The notes: generated by a model from the sequence alone, not told the origin. A stretch of 64,000 bases of DNA from Isosphaera sp. (GCA_013822345.1 PNKH01000013.1:1-64000), one strand, 5' to 3'. Shown: positions 52,052 to 61,484, counted from the first letter of the stretch. Numbers and translations: made by a program.

Positions 52052-53272
52052 ATGACCCTCGCCCACGTCACACTCGGGTCGAACCTCGGCGACCGGTGGG
52101 ACGCCCTGTCGGCCGCCGTCCGCCGGCTGCGGGCCGAGCCCGGGCTGCGGGTGGCCGCCGCCTCCGGGTTCTACGAGACCGCCCCGCTGGACTGCCCGCC
52201 CGGGTCCGGGGCGTTCCTCAACGCGGTCGTCGCCGTCGAGACCGACCGCGCCCCCGACGACCTCCTGCAGCTGCTCCTCCGCGTCGAGCGCGAGTTCGGC
52301 CGGGTCCGCGCCGAGCCGAACGCCCCCCGCACCCTCGACCTCGACCTCGTCCTCTACGGCGACCGGGTGGTCGACACCCCCGGCCTGGTCGTCCCGCACC
52401 CGCGGCTGCACGAGCGGGCGTTCGTCCTCGTCCCGCTCGCCGAGATCGCCCCGGACGCCGTCCACCCGGTCCTCGGGAAGACGGTGCGCGACCTGGCCGC
52501 CGCGGTCCCGCGCGGCGGCGTCCGACCGGCGCCGCGCCCCGGCAACGCCGGCCGGTCGCTCACCGGCCTCCGGGCGCTGGTCACCGGCTCGACCAGCGGG
52601 ATCGGGGCGGCCGTCGCGGCCGCGTTCGAGGACCACGGGGCCGAGGTGGTGCGGCACGGCCGGCGGGCGAAGCCCGACCCGGGCGAGCGGTTCGTGTCCG
52701 CCGACCTCGCCGACCCGGCGCAGGTCGACCGGCTCGCGGCCGAGGCGTGGGACCTCCTCGGCGGGCTCGACGTGCTCGTCCTCAACGCCGGGGCCGACAC
52801 CCTCACCGGGGCCGCCGCGAGGTGGTCGTTCGACCAGAAGCTCGACGCCCTCCTCGCCGTCGACCTGAAGTCCACCGTGCGGCTGGCGCGGGCGGTCGGG
52901 GGGCGGATGAAGGGGCGCGGCCGGGGGGTGGTGCTGACGGTCGGGTGGGACCAGGCGGAGACCGGGATGGGGGGCGACAGCGGGGAGTTGTTCGCGGCGG
53001 TGAAGGGGGCGGTGACGTGCTTCACCCGCAGCCTGGCGGTGAGCCTCGCCCCGGAGGTGCGGGTGAACTGTCTCGCCCCGGGGTGGGTGCGGACGGCGTG
53101 GGGGGAGACGGCGTCCGCCGCGTGGCAGGAGCGGGTCCGCGACGAGACTCCGCTCGGGGTGTGGGGGCTGGCGGAGGACGTGGCGGCGGCGGCGGTGTGG
53201 CTGGCGGGCCCGGCCGCCCGGTTCGTCACCGGGCAGACGGTGCGGGTGAACGGCGGGGCGGTCCGGGCCTGA
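52052..53272 (+). CDS. folK: Fusion: HPPK (folK) and short-chain dehydrogenase/reductase
   Basis: A 406-residue bifunctional-looking protein. Residues 1-155 are 6-hydroxymethyl-7,8-dihydropterin pyrophosphokinase: GSNLGDR, FYETAPL, and the signature [14 protein letters not shown]. Residues about 172-406 are an SDR Rossmann domain: [33 protein letters not shown], and [20 protein letters not shown]. The SDR active site is altered: catalytic Tyr of YxxxK is Phe (L-F-A-A-V-K), the Asn helix reads A-V-D-L-K-S, and no Ser sits in the usual strand (VVLTVGWDQ). The Lys remains. A pterin reductase role like FolM/PTR1 is attractive given the fusion, but the residues argue for caution. A terminator palindrome follows. 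Confidence 0.88.
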   Translation: MTLAHVTLGSNLGDRWDALSAAVRRLRAEPGLRVAAASGFYETAPLDCPPGSGAFLNAVVAVETDRAPDDLLQLLLRVEREFGRVRAEPNAPRTLDLDLVLYGDRVVDTPGLVVPHPRLHERAFVLVPLAEIAPDAVHPVLGKTVRDLAAAVPRGGVRPAPRPGNAGRSLTGLRALVTGSTSGIGAAVAAAFEDHGAEVVRHGRRAKPDPGERFVSADLADPAQVDRLAAEAWDLLGGLDVLVLNAGADTLTGAAARWSFDQKLDALLAVDLKSTVRLARAVGGRMKGRGRGVVLTVGWDQAETGMGGDSGELFAAVKGAVTCFTRSLAVSLAPEVRVNCLAPGWVRTAWGETASAAWQERVRDETPLGVWGLAEDVAAAAVWLAGPAARFVTGQTVRVNGGAVRA

Positions 53273-53279
53273 CCGGCAG

Positions 53280-53327
53280 CCGTTCCGCCACCTGGGCCCG
53301 CAAGTCGGGGGCCAGGTGGCGGAACGG
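53280..53327. repeat. Palindrome between convergent genes (terminator)
   Basis: Perfect arms ccgttccgccacctgg and reverse complement with a 16-base loop, between the folK-SDR stop and the small lipoprotein stop. Confidence 0.88.
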
Positions 53328-53334
53328 CCGCCGG

Positions 53335-53535
53335 TCACGGCTTGATCTCGATCACCGGCAACTTGCCTGGATTCCCACCCGGGTCCCCCAACTTGATCCC
53401 TTTGCCCTTCCCGGCGTCGACCGGCTGGGGAGGCCCAACCGGGCCCGGGTCGACCGGTTCGGCCTTCTTCGACCCGCACCCGGCCGACCCGAGGAGGAGC
53501 GGGGCCAGCAACAGCAGTGTCCGCAGGGGGCGCAT
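53335..53535 (-). CDS. Small lipoprotein, Pro/Gly-rich
   Basis: A 66-residue peptide: [20 protein letters not shown] gives a signal with lipobox G-S-A-G-C. The mature part is short and low-complexity ([20 protein letters not shown], ending LPVIEIKP). It lies downstream of DUF1559 copy 3 on the same strand with a palindrome between, as small lipoproteins often accompany DUF1559 genes in this group. No family recognised. Confidence 0.6.
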   Translation of the reverse strand: MRPLRTLLLLAPLLLGSAGCGSKKAEPVDPGPVGPPQPVDAGKGKGIKLGDPGGNPGKLPVIEIKP

Positions 53536-53572
53536 GTCCGTGTCACCCGTGTGAGTACATGTCCTGGTGGTG

Positions 53573-53621
53573 GTCGGCACACGCCGCGTGCCGTCGGCAG
53601 CAGCACGCGGCGTGTGCCGAC
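53573..53621. repeat. Perfect palindrome (53.6 kb)
   Basis: Arms gtcggcacacgccgcgtgc and near-perfect complement, with ccgtcggcag-type loop, in the 109-base gap between DUF1559 copy 3 and the small lipoprotein gene. Confidence 0.85.
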
Positions 53622-53644
53622 TACCGTGTCGGGCCGGCGGCCGG

Positions 53645-54697
53645 TCAGTTCCCGATCTCGGCGAGGTTCACGTTCTCACCCTTGCGGATCGTGCTGGCGG
53701 CGCGGAACGTGTCGAACGCCGATCCGGCGTTCGACGGGATCGGGGTGCGGACCACCCGGACCGACCCGTCGCAGAACGCGAAGTTGATCACCCCGGGGTG
53801 GTTCGCGGAGAAGTCGCCGAAGTTTCGGGTGGCGTAGTCCTGCAACCCGAGGTACGTCGGCCGGGCACCGGCCGAGATCCACGCCCACGCGTACTTGAAC
53901 GCCGTCCCCGACCCCGCCAACCCGTTCCCGACCGACTCCCCGAACATCAGCGTGTTGCTCGACCCGTCGGTGATCGTCCCGTTGTTCACCTTCCCCGGCC
54001 GCTCGAACTGGGCGGTGCTGGTCGCCCCGAACGGCAGCACCAGGGCCGGGGCGAACACCCCGCGCCAGGAGTCGACCGCGACGCCTCCGGTGGTCAGGTT
54101 CGACCCCACCACGGACAGCCACCCGGACACCCCGACGTAGTTGGTTACCCCCAGGTTCCGGTCGGCCGGGAGGAGCGAGATGCCGAAGAAGACGCCGGTG
54201 CCGTTGAACGCGACCCGGTGGGTGGCGATGTACCCGTCCGACGTCTCGGTCACCGCCGTCGGGCAAAGGAACCCCTTCACCCTCGTCTGGGCCGGGACGG
54301 TGTTCGCCGCGTTGCTGTACCAGCCGCTGCCCGTCGCCAGGGTGTACGGGTCCCAGTTCACCTGCAACTGGTTGTACACGTTCTCCTGCTCGACGTACGG
54401 CAGCAGGTACGCCAGGCACCCGACCTCCGAGTTGAACCCCTGGGCGGCGGAGAAGGTCGATGGCGTGATGTTGAGGGTCGTCCCGAACGGGAACGACATC
54501 TGCGAAGACTCGTAGTTCTGGGCCGCCAGGGCGAGCTGCTTGAGGTTGTTCGTGCAGGTCGTCTTGGACGCGGCCTCCCGGGTCTTCTGGACGGCGGGCA
54601 GGAGGAGCCCGACCAGGACCGCGATGATGGCGATGACGACCAACAGCTCGATCAGCGTGAACGCCAGTCGGGTCCCCGGTCGGGGCGGGCGGGTCAT
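53645..54697 (-). CDS. DUF1559 pseudopilin-like protein (copy 3)
   Basis: A 350-residue protein starting [20 protein letters not shown]; pilin cleavage at L-A-F-T-L-I-E and helix [20 protein letters not shown]. Body: [54 protein letters not shown], and the end motif [20 protein letters not shown]. It is richer in Asn, Ser and Thr and a little less GC-rich than the other two copies. The start ATG follows a purine-rich stretch. Its upstream region 54698-54983 has an inverted repeat and AT-rich hexamers that may include its promoter. Confidence 0.93.
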   Translation of the reverse strand: MTRPPRPGTRLAFTLIELLVVIAIIAVLVGLLLPAVQKTREAASKTTCTNNLKQLALAAQNYESSQMSFPFGTTLNITPSTFSAAQGFNSEVGCLAYLLPYVEQENVYNQLQVNWDPYTLATGSGWYSNAANTVPAQTRVKGFLCPTAVTETSDGYIATHRVAFNGTGVFFGISLLPADRNLGVTNYVGVSGWLSVVGSNLTTGGVAVDSWRGVFAPALVLPFGATSTAQFERPGKVNNGTITDGSSNTLMFGESVGNGLAGSGTAFKYAWAWISAGARPTYLGLQDYATRNFGDFSANHPGVINFAFCDGSVRVVRTPIPSNAGSAFDTFRAASTIRKGENVNLAEIGN

Positions 54698-54983
54698 GTG
54701 AGGTCCTCGTTCGTGCGGGTCGGAAGCAACCGGGGGAGACCCGCGGCACCGGTCCCGGCGGGATGGAGGCACCGGCCAACGCCGGCTGAACGAATCCGAG
54801 CCCACCCCCGCTCTTCCGGCGGGGCGGGCCGAATCGGCGGGGATGTGGCCTGGTCGAGTGTAGACCGACCGAGAGAAGCGCCACACTCCCGTCCCAGCTT
54901 AGTCGATAGTATATGGAGGGTGTCAACGAAATTTCACGGATTTTCCCCGAACTTCTGACACCCGCCCGAACCCCCCGCCGGCG
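54698..54983. other. Intergenic region upstream of DUF1559 copy 3
   Basis: 286 bases with no supported ORF. The segment 54905-54963 is AT-richer and has an inverted repeat gggtgtca/tgacaccc (54918-54963). Minus-strand hexamers TTGACA (54921-54926) and TATACT (54908-54913) occur but are only seven bases apart, so they do not form one promoter. Confidence 0.5.
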
Positions 54984-55496
54984 TCACCCGTCGGCCGACA
55001 CCGCGGTCAGGTGCCGCAGCACGTCCCGGACCGACACCACCCCCACCGGCCGCGCGCCGGCCACCACCGGCAGGTGCCGGTACCCGCCGGCGTCCATCTT
55101 CCCCAGAACGGTCGCCAACTTGTCGTCCGGCCCGACCGTCTCCGGGGCCGGGGTCATGAAGTCGGCCACGGGGAGTCGGTCGTACCCCGGCACCCCGGCC
55201 ACCCGGGTCAGGAAGTCGCGCTCGGTCAGGATCCCGACCAGCTCCCCGCCCGGCCCGGTCACCAGCACCGCCCCGACCCGCCGCCCGATCATCTCGCGGA
55301 CCGCGTCCCCGAGCGCCGCCCCGGCCGGCACGGTCACCGGCGGCCGGGGGTCGAGTACCGCCACCGGCTGGGTCAGCAGGCTCGTCTCGACCGGCCCGGC
55401 CGGGGCCGGGGCGTCGAGCCCGGTGAGCGGGGTGCGGCAGTTCCCGCACTCGTCCGCCCCCGGCGGGTTCGCGGCCTCGCAGGCGGGACATCTCAT
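54984..55496 (-). CDS. Zinc-ribbon CBS-domain-pair protein
   Basis: A 170-residue protein. The N-terminal zinc ribbon is MRCPACEAANPPGADECGNC. Two CBS motifs follow: VTVPAGAALGDAVREMIGRR with LVGILTERDFLTRVA, then ETVGPDDKLATVLGKMDAGG with RPVGVVSVRDVLRHL. CBS pairs sense adenine nucleotides. It is directly downstream of korB on the same strand, so it may adjust 2-oxoacid oxidation to energy state. A paralogue without zinc ribbon is at 60958-61434, with the same G-G-Y-R-H-L-P-V-V segment. Confidence 0.88.
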   Translation of the reverse strand: MRCPACEAANPPGADECGNCRTPLTGLDAPAPAGPVETSLLTQPVAVLDPRPPVTVPAGAALGDAVREMIGRRVGAVLVTGPGGELVGILTERDFLTRVAGVPGYDRLPVADFMTPAPETVGPDDKLATVLGKMDAGGYRHLPVVAGARPVGVVSVRDVLRHLTAVSADG

Positions 55497-55499
55497 CGG

Positions 55500-55575
55500 A
55501 GTTCCAGGTTGCAGGTTCCAAGTTCCAGGTTCAGAACCAAGTTCGTCTTCAACTTGGAACCTGGAACCTGGAACT
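55500..55575. repeat. Inverted repeat of gttccaggtt-type units
   Basis: Arms agttccaggttgcaggttcc and agttccaggt direct/inverted units with aacttggaacctggaac on the other side. It fills the gap between korB and the CBS gene and reaches the korB stop codon. Less GC-rich than average. Confidence 0.85.
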
Positions 55576-56617
55576 ACTGCACCGTCCACACGTCCTCGGC
55601 GGCGAACAGCTCCTCGACCTTGCCGCGGCCCTTCCTGGCGACGGCGGCGTCGATCCGGGCGTCGAGCAACTCCTCGTAAGTCGGCCGGCGGACCGCTCGG
55701 TACACCCCGACCGGCTCCGGGTACGGGTCGACCGCGTCCTTCGCGGTGTCGTGGGCGAACCGGCTCAGCAGGTACGCCAGCGTCGGCTCGTCCGCCGCCT
55801 CGTCGTGCGTCAACAGGTCGTCCACCTGGCAGTCCCGGCCGACCGTCACCACCTCCGGCTTCAGGCCGTTCAGGCGAATCCCCTTGGACCGGTCCTTGCC
55901 GAACACCATCGGCTTGCCGTGCTCCAGGTACAGGACGTTGTCCGCCTTCACGCTCTTGTCGGTCGCGTACTCGAACACCCCGTCGTTGAAGATCTTGCAG
56001 TTCTGGTAGATCTCGACGAACGCCGACCCCTTGTGGGCGGCCGCCCGCTGGAGGACGCCGACCATGTGCTGCACGTCGAGGTCGATGGTCCGGGCGACGA
56101 ACGTGGCCTCCGCGGCGAGGGCGACGGACAGCGGCCGGACCGGGGTCTCGAACGACCCGCCGGGGCTGGTCTTGCTCGGGGTGCCGGGCCGGCTCGCCGG
56201 CGAGTACTGCCCCTTCGTCAGCCCGTAGATCTCGTTGTTGAAGAGGAGCACCTTGATGTCGATGTTCCGCCGCAGGGCGTGGACCAGGTGGTTCCCGCCG
56301 ATCGACAGCCCGTCCCCGTCGCCGGTCACCACCCAGACCTGCAGCTCCGGGTTGGCGAGCCGCAGGCCGGTGGCGAACGTCGGGGCCCGGCCGTGGATGG
56401 TGTGGAACCCGTAGGTGTTCATGTAGTAGGGGAAACGGCTGGAGCAGCCGATGCCGGACACGAACGCGATCTTTTCCCGCGGGGTGCCGAGGGCGGCGAG
56501 GGCCTTCTTCATCTGGGCGAGGATCGAGTAGTCCCCGCACCCGGGGCACCACCGGACCTCCTGGTCGGTCTTGAAGTCGTCCGGCTTGAGCGTCGGCAGG
56601 GTGGTCGTGGCGGCCAT
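55574..56617 (-). CDS. korB: 2-oxoacid:ferredoxin oxidoreductase subunit beta
   Basis: A 347-residue thiamine diphosphate subunit. CxxC site: RWCPGCGDYSILAQMKKA. Binding of TPP-Mg: VVTGDGDGLSIGGNHLVHAL, then VLLFNNEIYGLTKGQYSP. FVSGIGCSSRFPYYMNTYGF is characteristic of the KorB/VorB class. With the alpha/gamma-fused partner upstream it should oxidise a 2-oxoacid, most likely 2-oxoglutarate, to acyl-CoA with ferredoxin as acceptor. The exact substrate is inference from this alpha-beta class. The two subunit genes are 206 bases apart with two palindromes in the gap, unusual for tightly coupled subunits. Confidence 0.9.
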   Translation of the reverse strand: MAATTTLPTLKPDDFKTDQEVRWCPGCGDYSILAQMKKALAALGTPREKIAFVSGIGCSSRFPYYMNTYGFHTIHGRAPTFATGLRLANPELQVWVVTGDGDGLSIGGNHLVHALRRNIDIKVLLFNNEIYGLTKGQYSPASRPGTPSKTSPGGSFETPVRPLSVALAAEATFVARTIDLDVQHMVGVLQRAAAHKGSAFVEIYQNCKIFNDGVFEYATDKSVKADNVLYLEHGKPMVFGKDRSKGIRLNGLKPEVVTVGRDCQVDDLLTHDEAADEPTLAYLLSRFAHDTAKDAVDPYPEPVGVYRAVRRPTYEELLDARIDAAVARKGRGKVEELFAAEDVWTVQ

Positions 56618-56668
56618 GGGTATCGGTGGGTTGGGAGTGGGTGGTGGTACGTTGTGGTCGTCACGTTT

Positions 56669-56759
56669 AGAAGTGGTTTCAGAACTTGGGTGGGGCAGGC
56701 ATTCTTGCCTGCCGGGGCAGACAGAAATGTCTGCCCCACCCAGTATTGAAACCACTTCT
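56669..56759. repeat. Extended palindrome, family A (copy 3)
   Basis: Outer arms agaagtggtttc...gaaaccacttct enclose the family A core (ggtggggcaggcattcttgc). It lies between korA and korB. Confidence 0.9.
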
Positions 56760-56814
56760 TAGCCGCGACCCGAAGGGGAGCGAGTGCGTCGCGCTCCCCT
56801 TCGGGTCGCGGCTA
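56760..56814. repeat. Perfect palindrome beside family A copy 3
   Basis: Arms tagccgcgacccgaagggga and reverse complement, abutting the previous palindrome and ending 10 bases before the korA stop. Confidence 0.9.
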
Positions 56815-56823
56815 AACGGTGGG

Positions 56824-58797
56824 TCACGCCAGCGCCTTCTCGATCGCGGCCTCGATCTCGGACACCAGGAACGGCTTCCCCTGCACCTTGCACAGCCCCT
56901 CGGCCGGGACCAGGTACTTCGCCCGCAGCAGCCACGCCAGCTGCCCGGTGTTCAGCTCCGGCACCAGCACCTTCCGGAACCGCTTCAGCACCGCCTCGGT
57001 GTTCTTCGGCATCGGGTTCAGGTACCGGAAGTGCGCCTGCGCCACCTTCAGCCCCCTCCGCTGCGCCCGCTCGACCGCCGTGGTGATGCTCCCGTACGTG
57101 CCGCCCCACCCGACCACCAGCAACTCGGCGTCGGCCGGGCCGGTCACCGCCAGGTCCGGGATCGTCCCGGCGATGTTCTCGACCTTCCGCCACCGGGTGT
57201 CGGTCATGTGCTGGTGGTTCGCCGGCTCGTAGTTGATGTTCCCGGTCACGTCCTGCTTCTCGATCCCGCCGATCCGGTGCTCCAGCCCCGGCGTCCCGGG
57301 CACCGCCCACGGCCGGGACAGCACGTCGTCCCGGCGGTACGGCAGGAACTTCCCGCCGGCCGCCGGCTCGCCCTTGGCCGTCTCCCCGCCGCCCTCGTGC
57401 CCCGGCCCGGCCCACCCGGCGTCGTTCGGCTCGGTCGGGTGGTCGATCTTGATCCGCGGCAGCCGGTCCACCTGCGGCAGCTTCCACGGCTCGGACCCGT
57501 TGGCGATGTACCCGTCGGACAGGTAGAAGACCGGGCACATGAACCGGGTCGCGATCCGGACCGCCTCGAACGCCATGTCGAAGCAGTCGACCGGGGACTG
57601 CGGGGCGACGATCGCCACCGGGCTGTCGCCGTTCCGGCCGAACATCGCCTGGAGCAGGTCGGACTGCTCGGTCTTGGTCGGCAGCCCGGTGCTCGGCCCG
57701 CCCCGCTGCACGTCGACGATCACGACCGGCAGCTCGGTCATCACCGCGAGGTTGATCGCCTCACTCTTCAGACACACCCCCGGGCCGCTGGTCCCGGTGA
57801 TCCCGATCGCCCCGCCGTAGCTCGCCCCGAGGGCGACCCCGATGGCGGCGATCTCGTCCTCCGCCTGGAACGTCTTCACCCCGTACCGCCGCATCTCGGC
57901 CAGGCCCTCCAGGATCGGGCTGGCCGGGGTGATCGGGTAGCTGCCGTAGACGAGCGTCTTGTTCGCGAGCTGGGCGGCGGCGACGAACCCGAGGACGGCG
58001 GCCTCGTTCCCGGTGATCTTCCGGTACGTCCCCGGCTCGATCCGGGCCTTCGCCACCTGGTACTGGACCGGGAGCAGCTCGACCGTCTCGCCGTAGTTGT
58101 ACCCGGCCTTCAGGGCGGCGGTGTTCGCGTTCACGTACTGCGGGTTCTTGGCGAACTTGTCCCGGATGTACTTCAGGGTCACGTCGAGCGGCCGCTCGTA
58201 CAGCCAGTACACCAGCCCGAGGGCGAAGAAGTTCTTGCAGCGGTCGGCCTCCTTCGGGCTGAGCTTGAACTCGGCCACCGCCTCGCGGGTGAGCTTGGCG
58301 ACCGGGGTGCGGACGACCCGGTAGCCGGCGAGGCTGCCGTCCTCCAGCGGGCTGACCTTGTACCGGGCCTTGTCCAGGTCGGAGACGCCGAAGTTGTCGG
58401 TGTTGACGATCAGGATGCCGCCGGGGCGGAGGTCCTTGAGGTTGGTCTTGAGGGCGGCCGGGTTCATCACCACCAGGGCGTCGAGGGCGTCGCCGGGGGT
58501 GTGGATGTCGGACGCGCTGAAGTGGACCTGGAACCCGGAGACGCCGGCCAGGGTGCCGGCGGGGGCGCGGATCTCCGCGGGGAAGTCGGGGAAGGTGGCG
58601 ATGTCGTTGCCGGCGAGGGCGGACGTGTTGGTGAACTGGGTGCCGGCGAGCTGCATGCCGTCGCCGGAGTCGCCGGCGAACCGGATGGTGACCGCGTCGA
58701 CCGTCTCGCGCTGTCGGGCGGGCTTGCCGTTGGAAGTAGTACCGTTCAGGCCGGCGGCCGGGGCGGCCGCGGCGGGAGAGCCGTTCGGGGAACTCAT
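56824..58797 (-). CDS. korA: 2-oxoacid:ferredoxin oxidoreductase subunit alpha (gamma-alpha fusion)
   Basis: A 657-residue subunit. A Pro/Ala-rich N-terminal stretch (about 1-35) is followed by a gamma-type domain: [40 protein letters not shown], and [13 protein letters not shown]. The alpha (pyrimidine-binding) domain begins near residue 230: [38 protein letters not shown], and [20 protein letters not shown]. The end has [20 protein letters not shown] and [20 protein letters not shown]. It pairs with korB downstream. Acts in an anaerobic-type or low-oxygen oxidative route at the TCA cycle. Divergent from a lipoprotein gene. Confidence 0.92.
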   Translation of the reverse strand: MSSPNGSPAAAAPAAGLNGTTSNGKPARQRETVDAVTIRFAGDSGDGMQLAGTQFTNTSALAGNDIATFPDFPAEIRAPAGTLAGVSGFQVHFSASDIHTPGDALDALVVMNPAALKTNLKDLRPGGILIVNTDNFGVSDLDKARYKVSPLEDGSLAGYRVVRTPVAKLTREAVAEFKLSPKEADRCKNFFALGLVYWLYERPLDVTLKYIRDKFAKNPQYVNANTAALKAGYNYGETVELLPVQYQVAKARIEPGTYRKITGNEAAVLGFVAAAQLANKTLVYGSYPITPASPILEGLAEMRRYGVKTFQAEDEIAAIGVALGASYGGAIGITGTSGPGVCLKSEAINLAVMTELPVVIVDVQRGGPSTGLPTKTEQSDLLQAMFGRNGDSPVAIVAPQSPVDCFDMAFEAVRIATRFMCPVFYLSDGYIANGSEPWKLPQVDRLPRIKIDHPTEPNDAGWAGPGHEGGGETAKGEPAAGGKFLPYRRDDVLSRPWAVPGTPGLEHRIGGIEKQDVTGNINYEPANHQHMTDTRWRKVENIAGTIPDLAVTGPADAELLVVGWGGTYGSITTAVERAQRRGLKVAQAHFRYLNPMPKNTEAVLKRFRKVLVPELNTGQLAWLLRAKYLVPAEGLCKVQGKPFLVSEIEAAIEKALA

Positions 58798-58967
58798 GAG
58801 GCCGATCCTCGGTGAACGTGCCCGCCGGCCGGGGAGGGGCCGTGCGGTCGGGGCTGGCGGTCCCTGGGGTAAGGATCATCTTACACCACGGCGGCCGGGC
58901 GGGAACGGATTCCGGCCGGCCGGCCCGGTACACTTTCCCCAGCCCCCCAACCGACCCGGAGGCCGCC

Positions 58968-59669
58968 GTGCCCGACCCGACGTTCCGCCGCGCCCGCCCG
59001 CTGGCCCTCGCCCTGCTCGCCGCCGCCGGGTTGCTCGGCTGCAAGGGGAAGAAACCCGACCCGACCGACCCGGGCGGGCCGGGCACCCCCCGGAAGGCCG
59101 ACCCGCCGGTCGGGTGGTCGCACCAGGAGGTGGACCTGGCCCGCCGGGGCGTCGTCCGGGGCGGCCCGAACGACCCGCCGGCCCGGATGTACGTCGGCGG
59201 GAAGCCGACGTACCTGGAGCACGGCACGAGCGGGGAGGAGTACCGGCGGCTCGCCGACCGGGTGCTGCGGAAGGGGAACACGGTGGTGAACTTCTGGGCG
59301 TGGGAGGACGGCGGGCGGGTGTACTCGGCGCACCGCGACACGGCCGGGACCACGATGTCGCCGCCGCCGAAAGGCCTGGCCCTGGCCAAGTTCCAGACCG
59401 ACGGGTTCGTATCGACCGCGGAGGGGAGAGGCTTCACCGTGGTGTCGCGGAAGGAGGTGACGCACCGGGGTTGGCCCGGGATCGAGGTGGTGCTGGACGG
59501 GCAGGGGCTGCGGGTCGCCGTCCGGGTGGTGGTGATCCCGGAGGCCGAGCGGATGTACCTGTTCCAGGTGGCGGCGGTGAAGCAGTCCGACCCGCTCGAC
59601 GCCGACGACCCGAAGGTGCGGGCGTTCCTCGACAACTCCGAGCCGGTCGCCGGCGGCGAGAAGAAGTGA
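58968..59669 (+). CDS. Lipoprotein of unknown function
   Basis: A 233-residue protein from GTG 58968, preceded by a ggagg Shine-Dalgarno (58958-58962) and a tacact hexamer (58929-58934). The signal is PLALALLAAAGLLGC with lipobox L-L-G-C. The mature part (VGWSHQEVDLARRGVVRGGP; KFQTDGFVSTAEGRGFTVVS; PEAERMYLFQVAAVKQSDPL) looks like a small alpha/beta domain, reminiscent of lipoproteins that end in a DUF1795-like fold, but I cannot name it. It ends convergent to the PDZ protein gene. Confidence 0.72.
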   Translation: MPDPTFRRARPLALALLAAAGLLGCKGKKPDPTDPGGPGTPRKADPPVGWSHQEVDLARRGVVRGGPNDPPARMYVGGKPTYLEHGTSGEEYRRLADRVLRKGNTVVNFWAWEDGGRVYSAHRDTAGTTMSPPPKGLALAKFQTDGFVSTAEGRGFTVVSRKEVTHRGWPGIEVVLDGQGLRVAVRVVVIPEAERMYLFQVAAVKQSDPLDADDPKVRAFLDNSEPVAGGEKK

Positions 59670-59697
59670 CGGCGGGGCGCCGGGGCGCCCCGCGGGC

Positions 59698-60945
59698 TCA
59701 CTTGGGCAGGGGGAAGTAGAGCGCCAGGTCGAGAGTCTCGGCCCCGCGGGCAACGGTCAGGAGGCAGTCGCCCTGGCGCACCATCGCCCGGCGGACCTGC
59801 CGGCGGAACTCGGCCGAGTGCCCGGCCGGCCGGTCGTCGATGGCCTGGATGACATCGCCCTTCTTGAGGCCGCAGTTGCCGAACGGCGTGCCCGGCTTCA
59901 CGTCCGCGACGACCAACCCCTCCTCGTCGTCGGCCGCCGACAGCCCCACGTCGGGCAGGTCGAAGAACGTGTACGGAGCGGTGGCGTTCTTGGTGTGCGG
60001 CTGGATCGTGCTATTCACGACCTTGGCGTTCTTCGGCAGGCGGATCTCGCCGGTCGCCCGGATCAGGCTGCCGCGGACCTCGCACCGTCCGTCGTCGCCG
60101 AACAACTCGACATCGCCGTCCACGAGGATCATCGAGGCGCCAACGCTGCCTCCGCGGTAGGGGCCGCGACACGCGACGAACGATCTGTGAACGCCACCCC
60201 ACGCTTGGGAATCCGACTCGTAACTCCGACCGCCGTCGTATTCACCATCGCACACAATGAACCCGATCGTCTCCGAGTGGCGCAGATGAACGGACCCCAG
60301 CACGAAGAAGTAACCCCCACCCCCGAAATTCAGCCAGGCGGATTCGGCGACGGAAGCGAACGCGAGGTTGTCGAATCGGCGCCCGTTCCACCACAGGTCG
60401 GTCCTGATGCTCCAGCTACTACTGGAAGTCGACTCCTTCGGCATTTGCGCCAGTGGCCCGTCGTAGGAGCGGGGTTTGAATCGTGCGATTCTGGCTGGTT
60501 CACGCTCGAAGATCTTCGCCACCTCCGGCGGAGCCCACTTGACGAACTGGCCCAGACCTGCCTGAATCATTCGCGGACCCACCGGCCACAGGTCGTCCTT
60601 CGCTTCTGGCTGCCAGTAGTGGTGCCACTCCATGAACAGGTCGGCCCGGCCGTCGCGGATGCAGGCGTCGATGGCTCGCGCCACCACAGCTTGGCGGTTC
60701 CGCTCTTGCGGCGTGAGCAGGGTGCTCGCCCGGCGGGCGGTGTCCGCGTCCGCGGAGCGGGCCGCCCGCCGCAGCCACGGGAGCGCGTCGGTCCGGCCTT
60801 TCAGTGCCTCGGCAGCCCCGTCCCGTACCTTAGCCGACGGATCGTTCAGCCCGGCGACCAGCGCGACGGGCGACTGCGGCACCGGGGCGGCGAGTCCGCC
60901 GCCCGCGACCACTGCGGCAAGCGCGAAAGGCACGAACCGCGACAT
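59698..60945 (-). CDS. Exported PDZ-domain protein with HEAT-like N-terminus
   Basis: A 415-residue protein with a signal peptide (MSRFVPFALAAVVAGGGLAA). Residues 25-85 resemble a HEAT repeat pair (LVAGLNDPSAKVRDGAAEAL; ALPWLRRAARSADADTARRA). The central 200 residues form an unrecognised domain rich in Tyr, Trp and Ser and lower in GC (e.g. SSSSWSIRTDLWWNGRRFDN) with beta-helix-like repeats such as GSLIRATGEIRLPKNAKVVN. The C-terminus is a PDZ domain: EEGLVVADVKPGTPFGNCGL and GDVIQAIDDRPAGHSAEFRR. No protease triad is present. It is 12 bases downstream of a CBS protein gene. Confidence 0.8.
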   Translation of the reverse strand: MSRFVPFALAAVVAGGGLAAPVPQSPVALVAGLNDPSAKVRDGAAEALKGRTDALPWLRRAARSADADTARRASTLLTPQERNRQAVVARAIDACIRDGRADLFMEWHHYWQPEAKDDLWPVGPRMIQAGLGQFVKWAPPEVAKIFEREPARIARFKPRSYDGPLAQMPKESTSSSSWSIRTDLWWNGRRFDNLAFASVAESAWLNFGGGGYFFVLGSVHLRHSETIGFIVCDGEYDGGRSYESDSQAWGGVHRSFVACRGPYRGGSVGASMILVDGDVELFGDDGRCEVRGSLIRATGEIRLPKNAKVVNSTIQPHTKNATAPYTFFDLPDVGLSAADDEEGLVVADVKPGTPFGNCGLKKGDVIQAIDDRPAGHSAEFRRQVRRAMVRQGDCLLTVARGAETLDLALYFPLPK

Positions 60946-60957
60946 GATCCCCTCCGC

Positions 60958-61434
60958 TCAAGCCCCTTCGGGGCGGTCCGGGTACGGGTCGCCGGGCGGC
61001 GGCTGGTTGTACACCAGCGCCGGGAAGTGCTCGACGATGTACCGGACCACCCGCCGGGCCGACAGGATGCCGACCGGCCGGCCGGCCTCGTCCACCACCG
61101 GCAGGTGCCGGTACCCGCCCTTCTGCATCCGCCGGACCGCGGTCCGGACGGAGTCGGCCGGGCCGACGGTGACCGGGTCGGGGGTCATGACCGCCCGCAC
61201 CCGGGTGTCGAGCGGGCGGCCGGGGGCCAGCACCCGGGTGAGCAGGTCGCGCTCGGTGAACACCCCGACCAGCCGGCCGCGGGCGGTCACCAGCAGGCAC
61301 CCGGTGCCGTGCCGCCGCAGCACCCCGACCGCGTCGGCGACCGGGTCGTCGGCGTCGATCCCGCGCGGCGGGTCCGGCCCCAGCCGGGCCACGGTGTCCG
61401 TCTTCAGGTTGCGCGACAATTCCATCCGGGTCAT
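60958..61434 (-). CDS. CBS-domain-pair protein
   Basis: A 158-residue cytoplasmic protein with two CBS motifs: IDADDPVADAVGVLRRHGTG with LVGVFTERDLLTRV, and VTVGPADSVRTAVRRMQKGG with RPVGILSARRVVRYIVEH. It is clearly related to the CBS half of 54984-55496 (same G-G-Y-R-H-L-P-V-V) but lacks the zinc ribbon. CBS pairs bind AMP/ATP or other adenosyl ligands. An alternative start nine bases downstream (MELSRN) is possible. It is first in a two-gene unit with the PDZ protein. Confidence 0.88.
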   Translation of the reverse strand: MTRMELSRNLKTDTVARLGPDPPRGIDADDPVADAVGVLRRHGTGCLLVTARGRLVGVFTERDLLTRVLAPGRPLDTRVRAVMTPDPVTVGPADSVRTAVRRMQKGGYRHLPVVDEAGRPVGILSARRVVRYIVEHFPALVYNQPPPGDPYPDRPEGA

Positions 61435-61484
61435 TGTCCGAACCGGGCCGGGGGCCGGACACCGGGGCCGGGCCGGGTATGCTG

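Noticed and set aside
51508-53787. Long plus-strand frame of Arg/Gly/Pro composition across folK-SDR
   Set aside because: It is a +1 shadow of the folK-SDR gene; the HPPK and SDR motifs are in the other frame.
54905-54930. TTGACA and TATACT on the minus strand as a promoter for DUF1559 copy 3
   Set aside because: The two hexamers are only seven bases apart; with a 17-base spacer the -10 would read ACTAAG. Kept only as an AT-rich region note.
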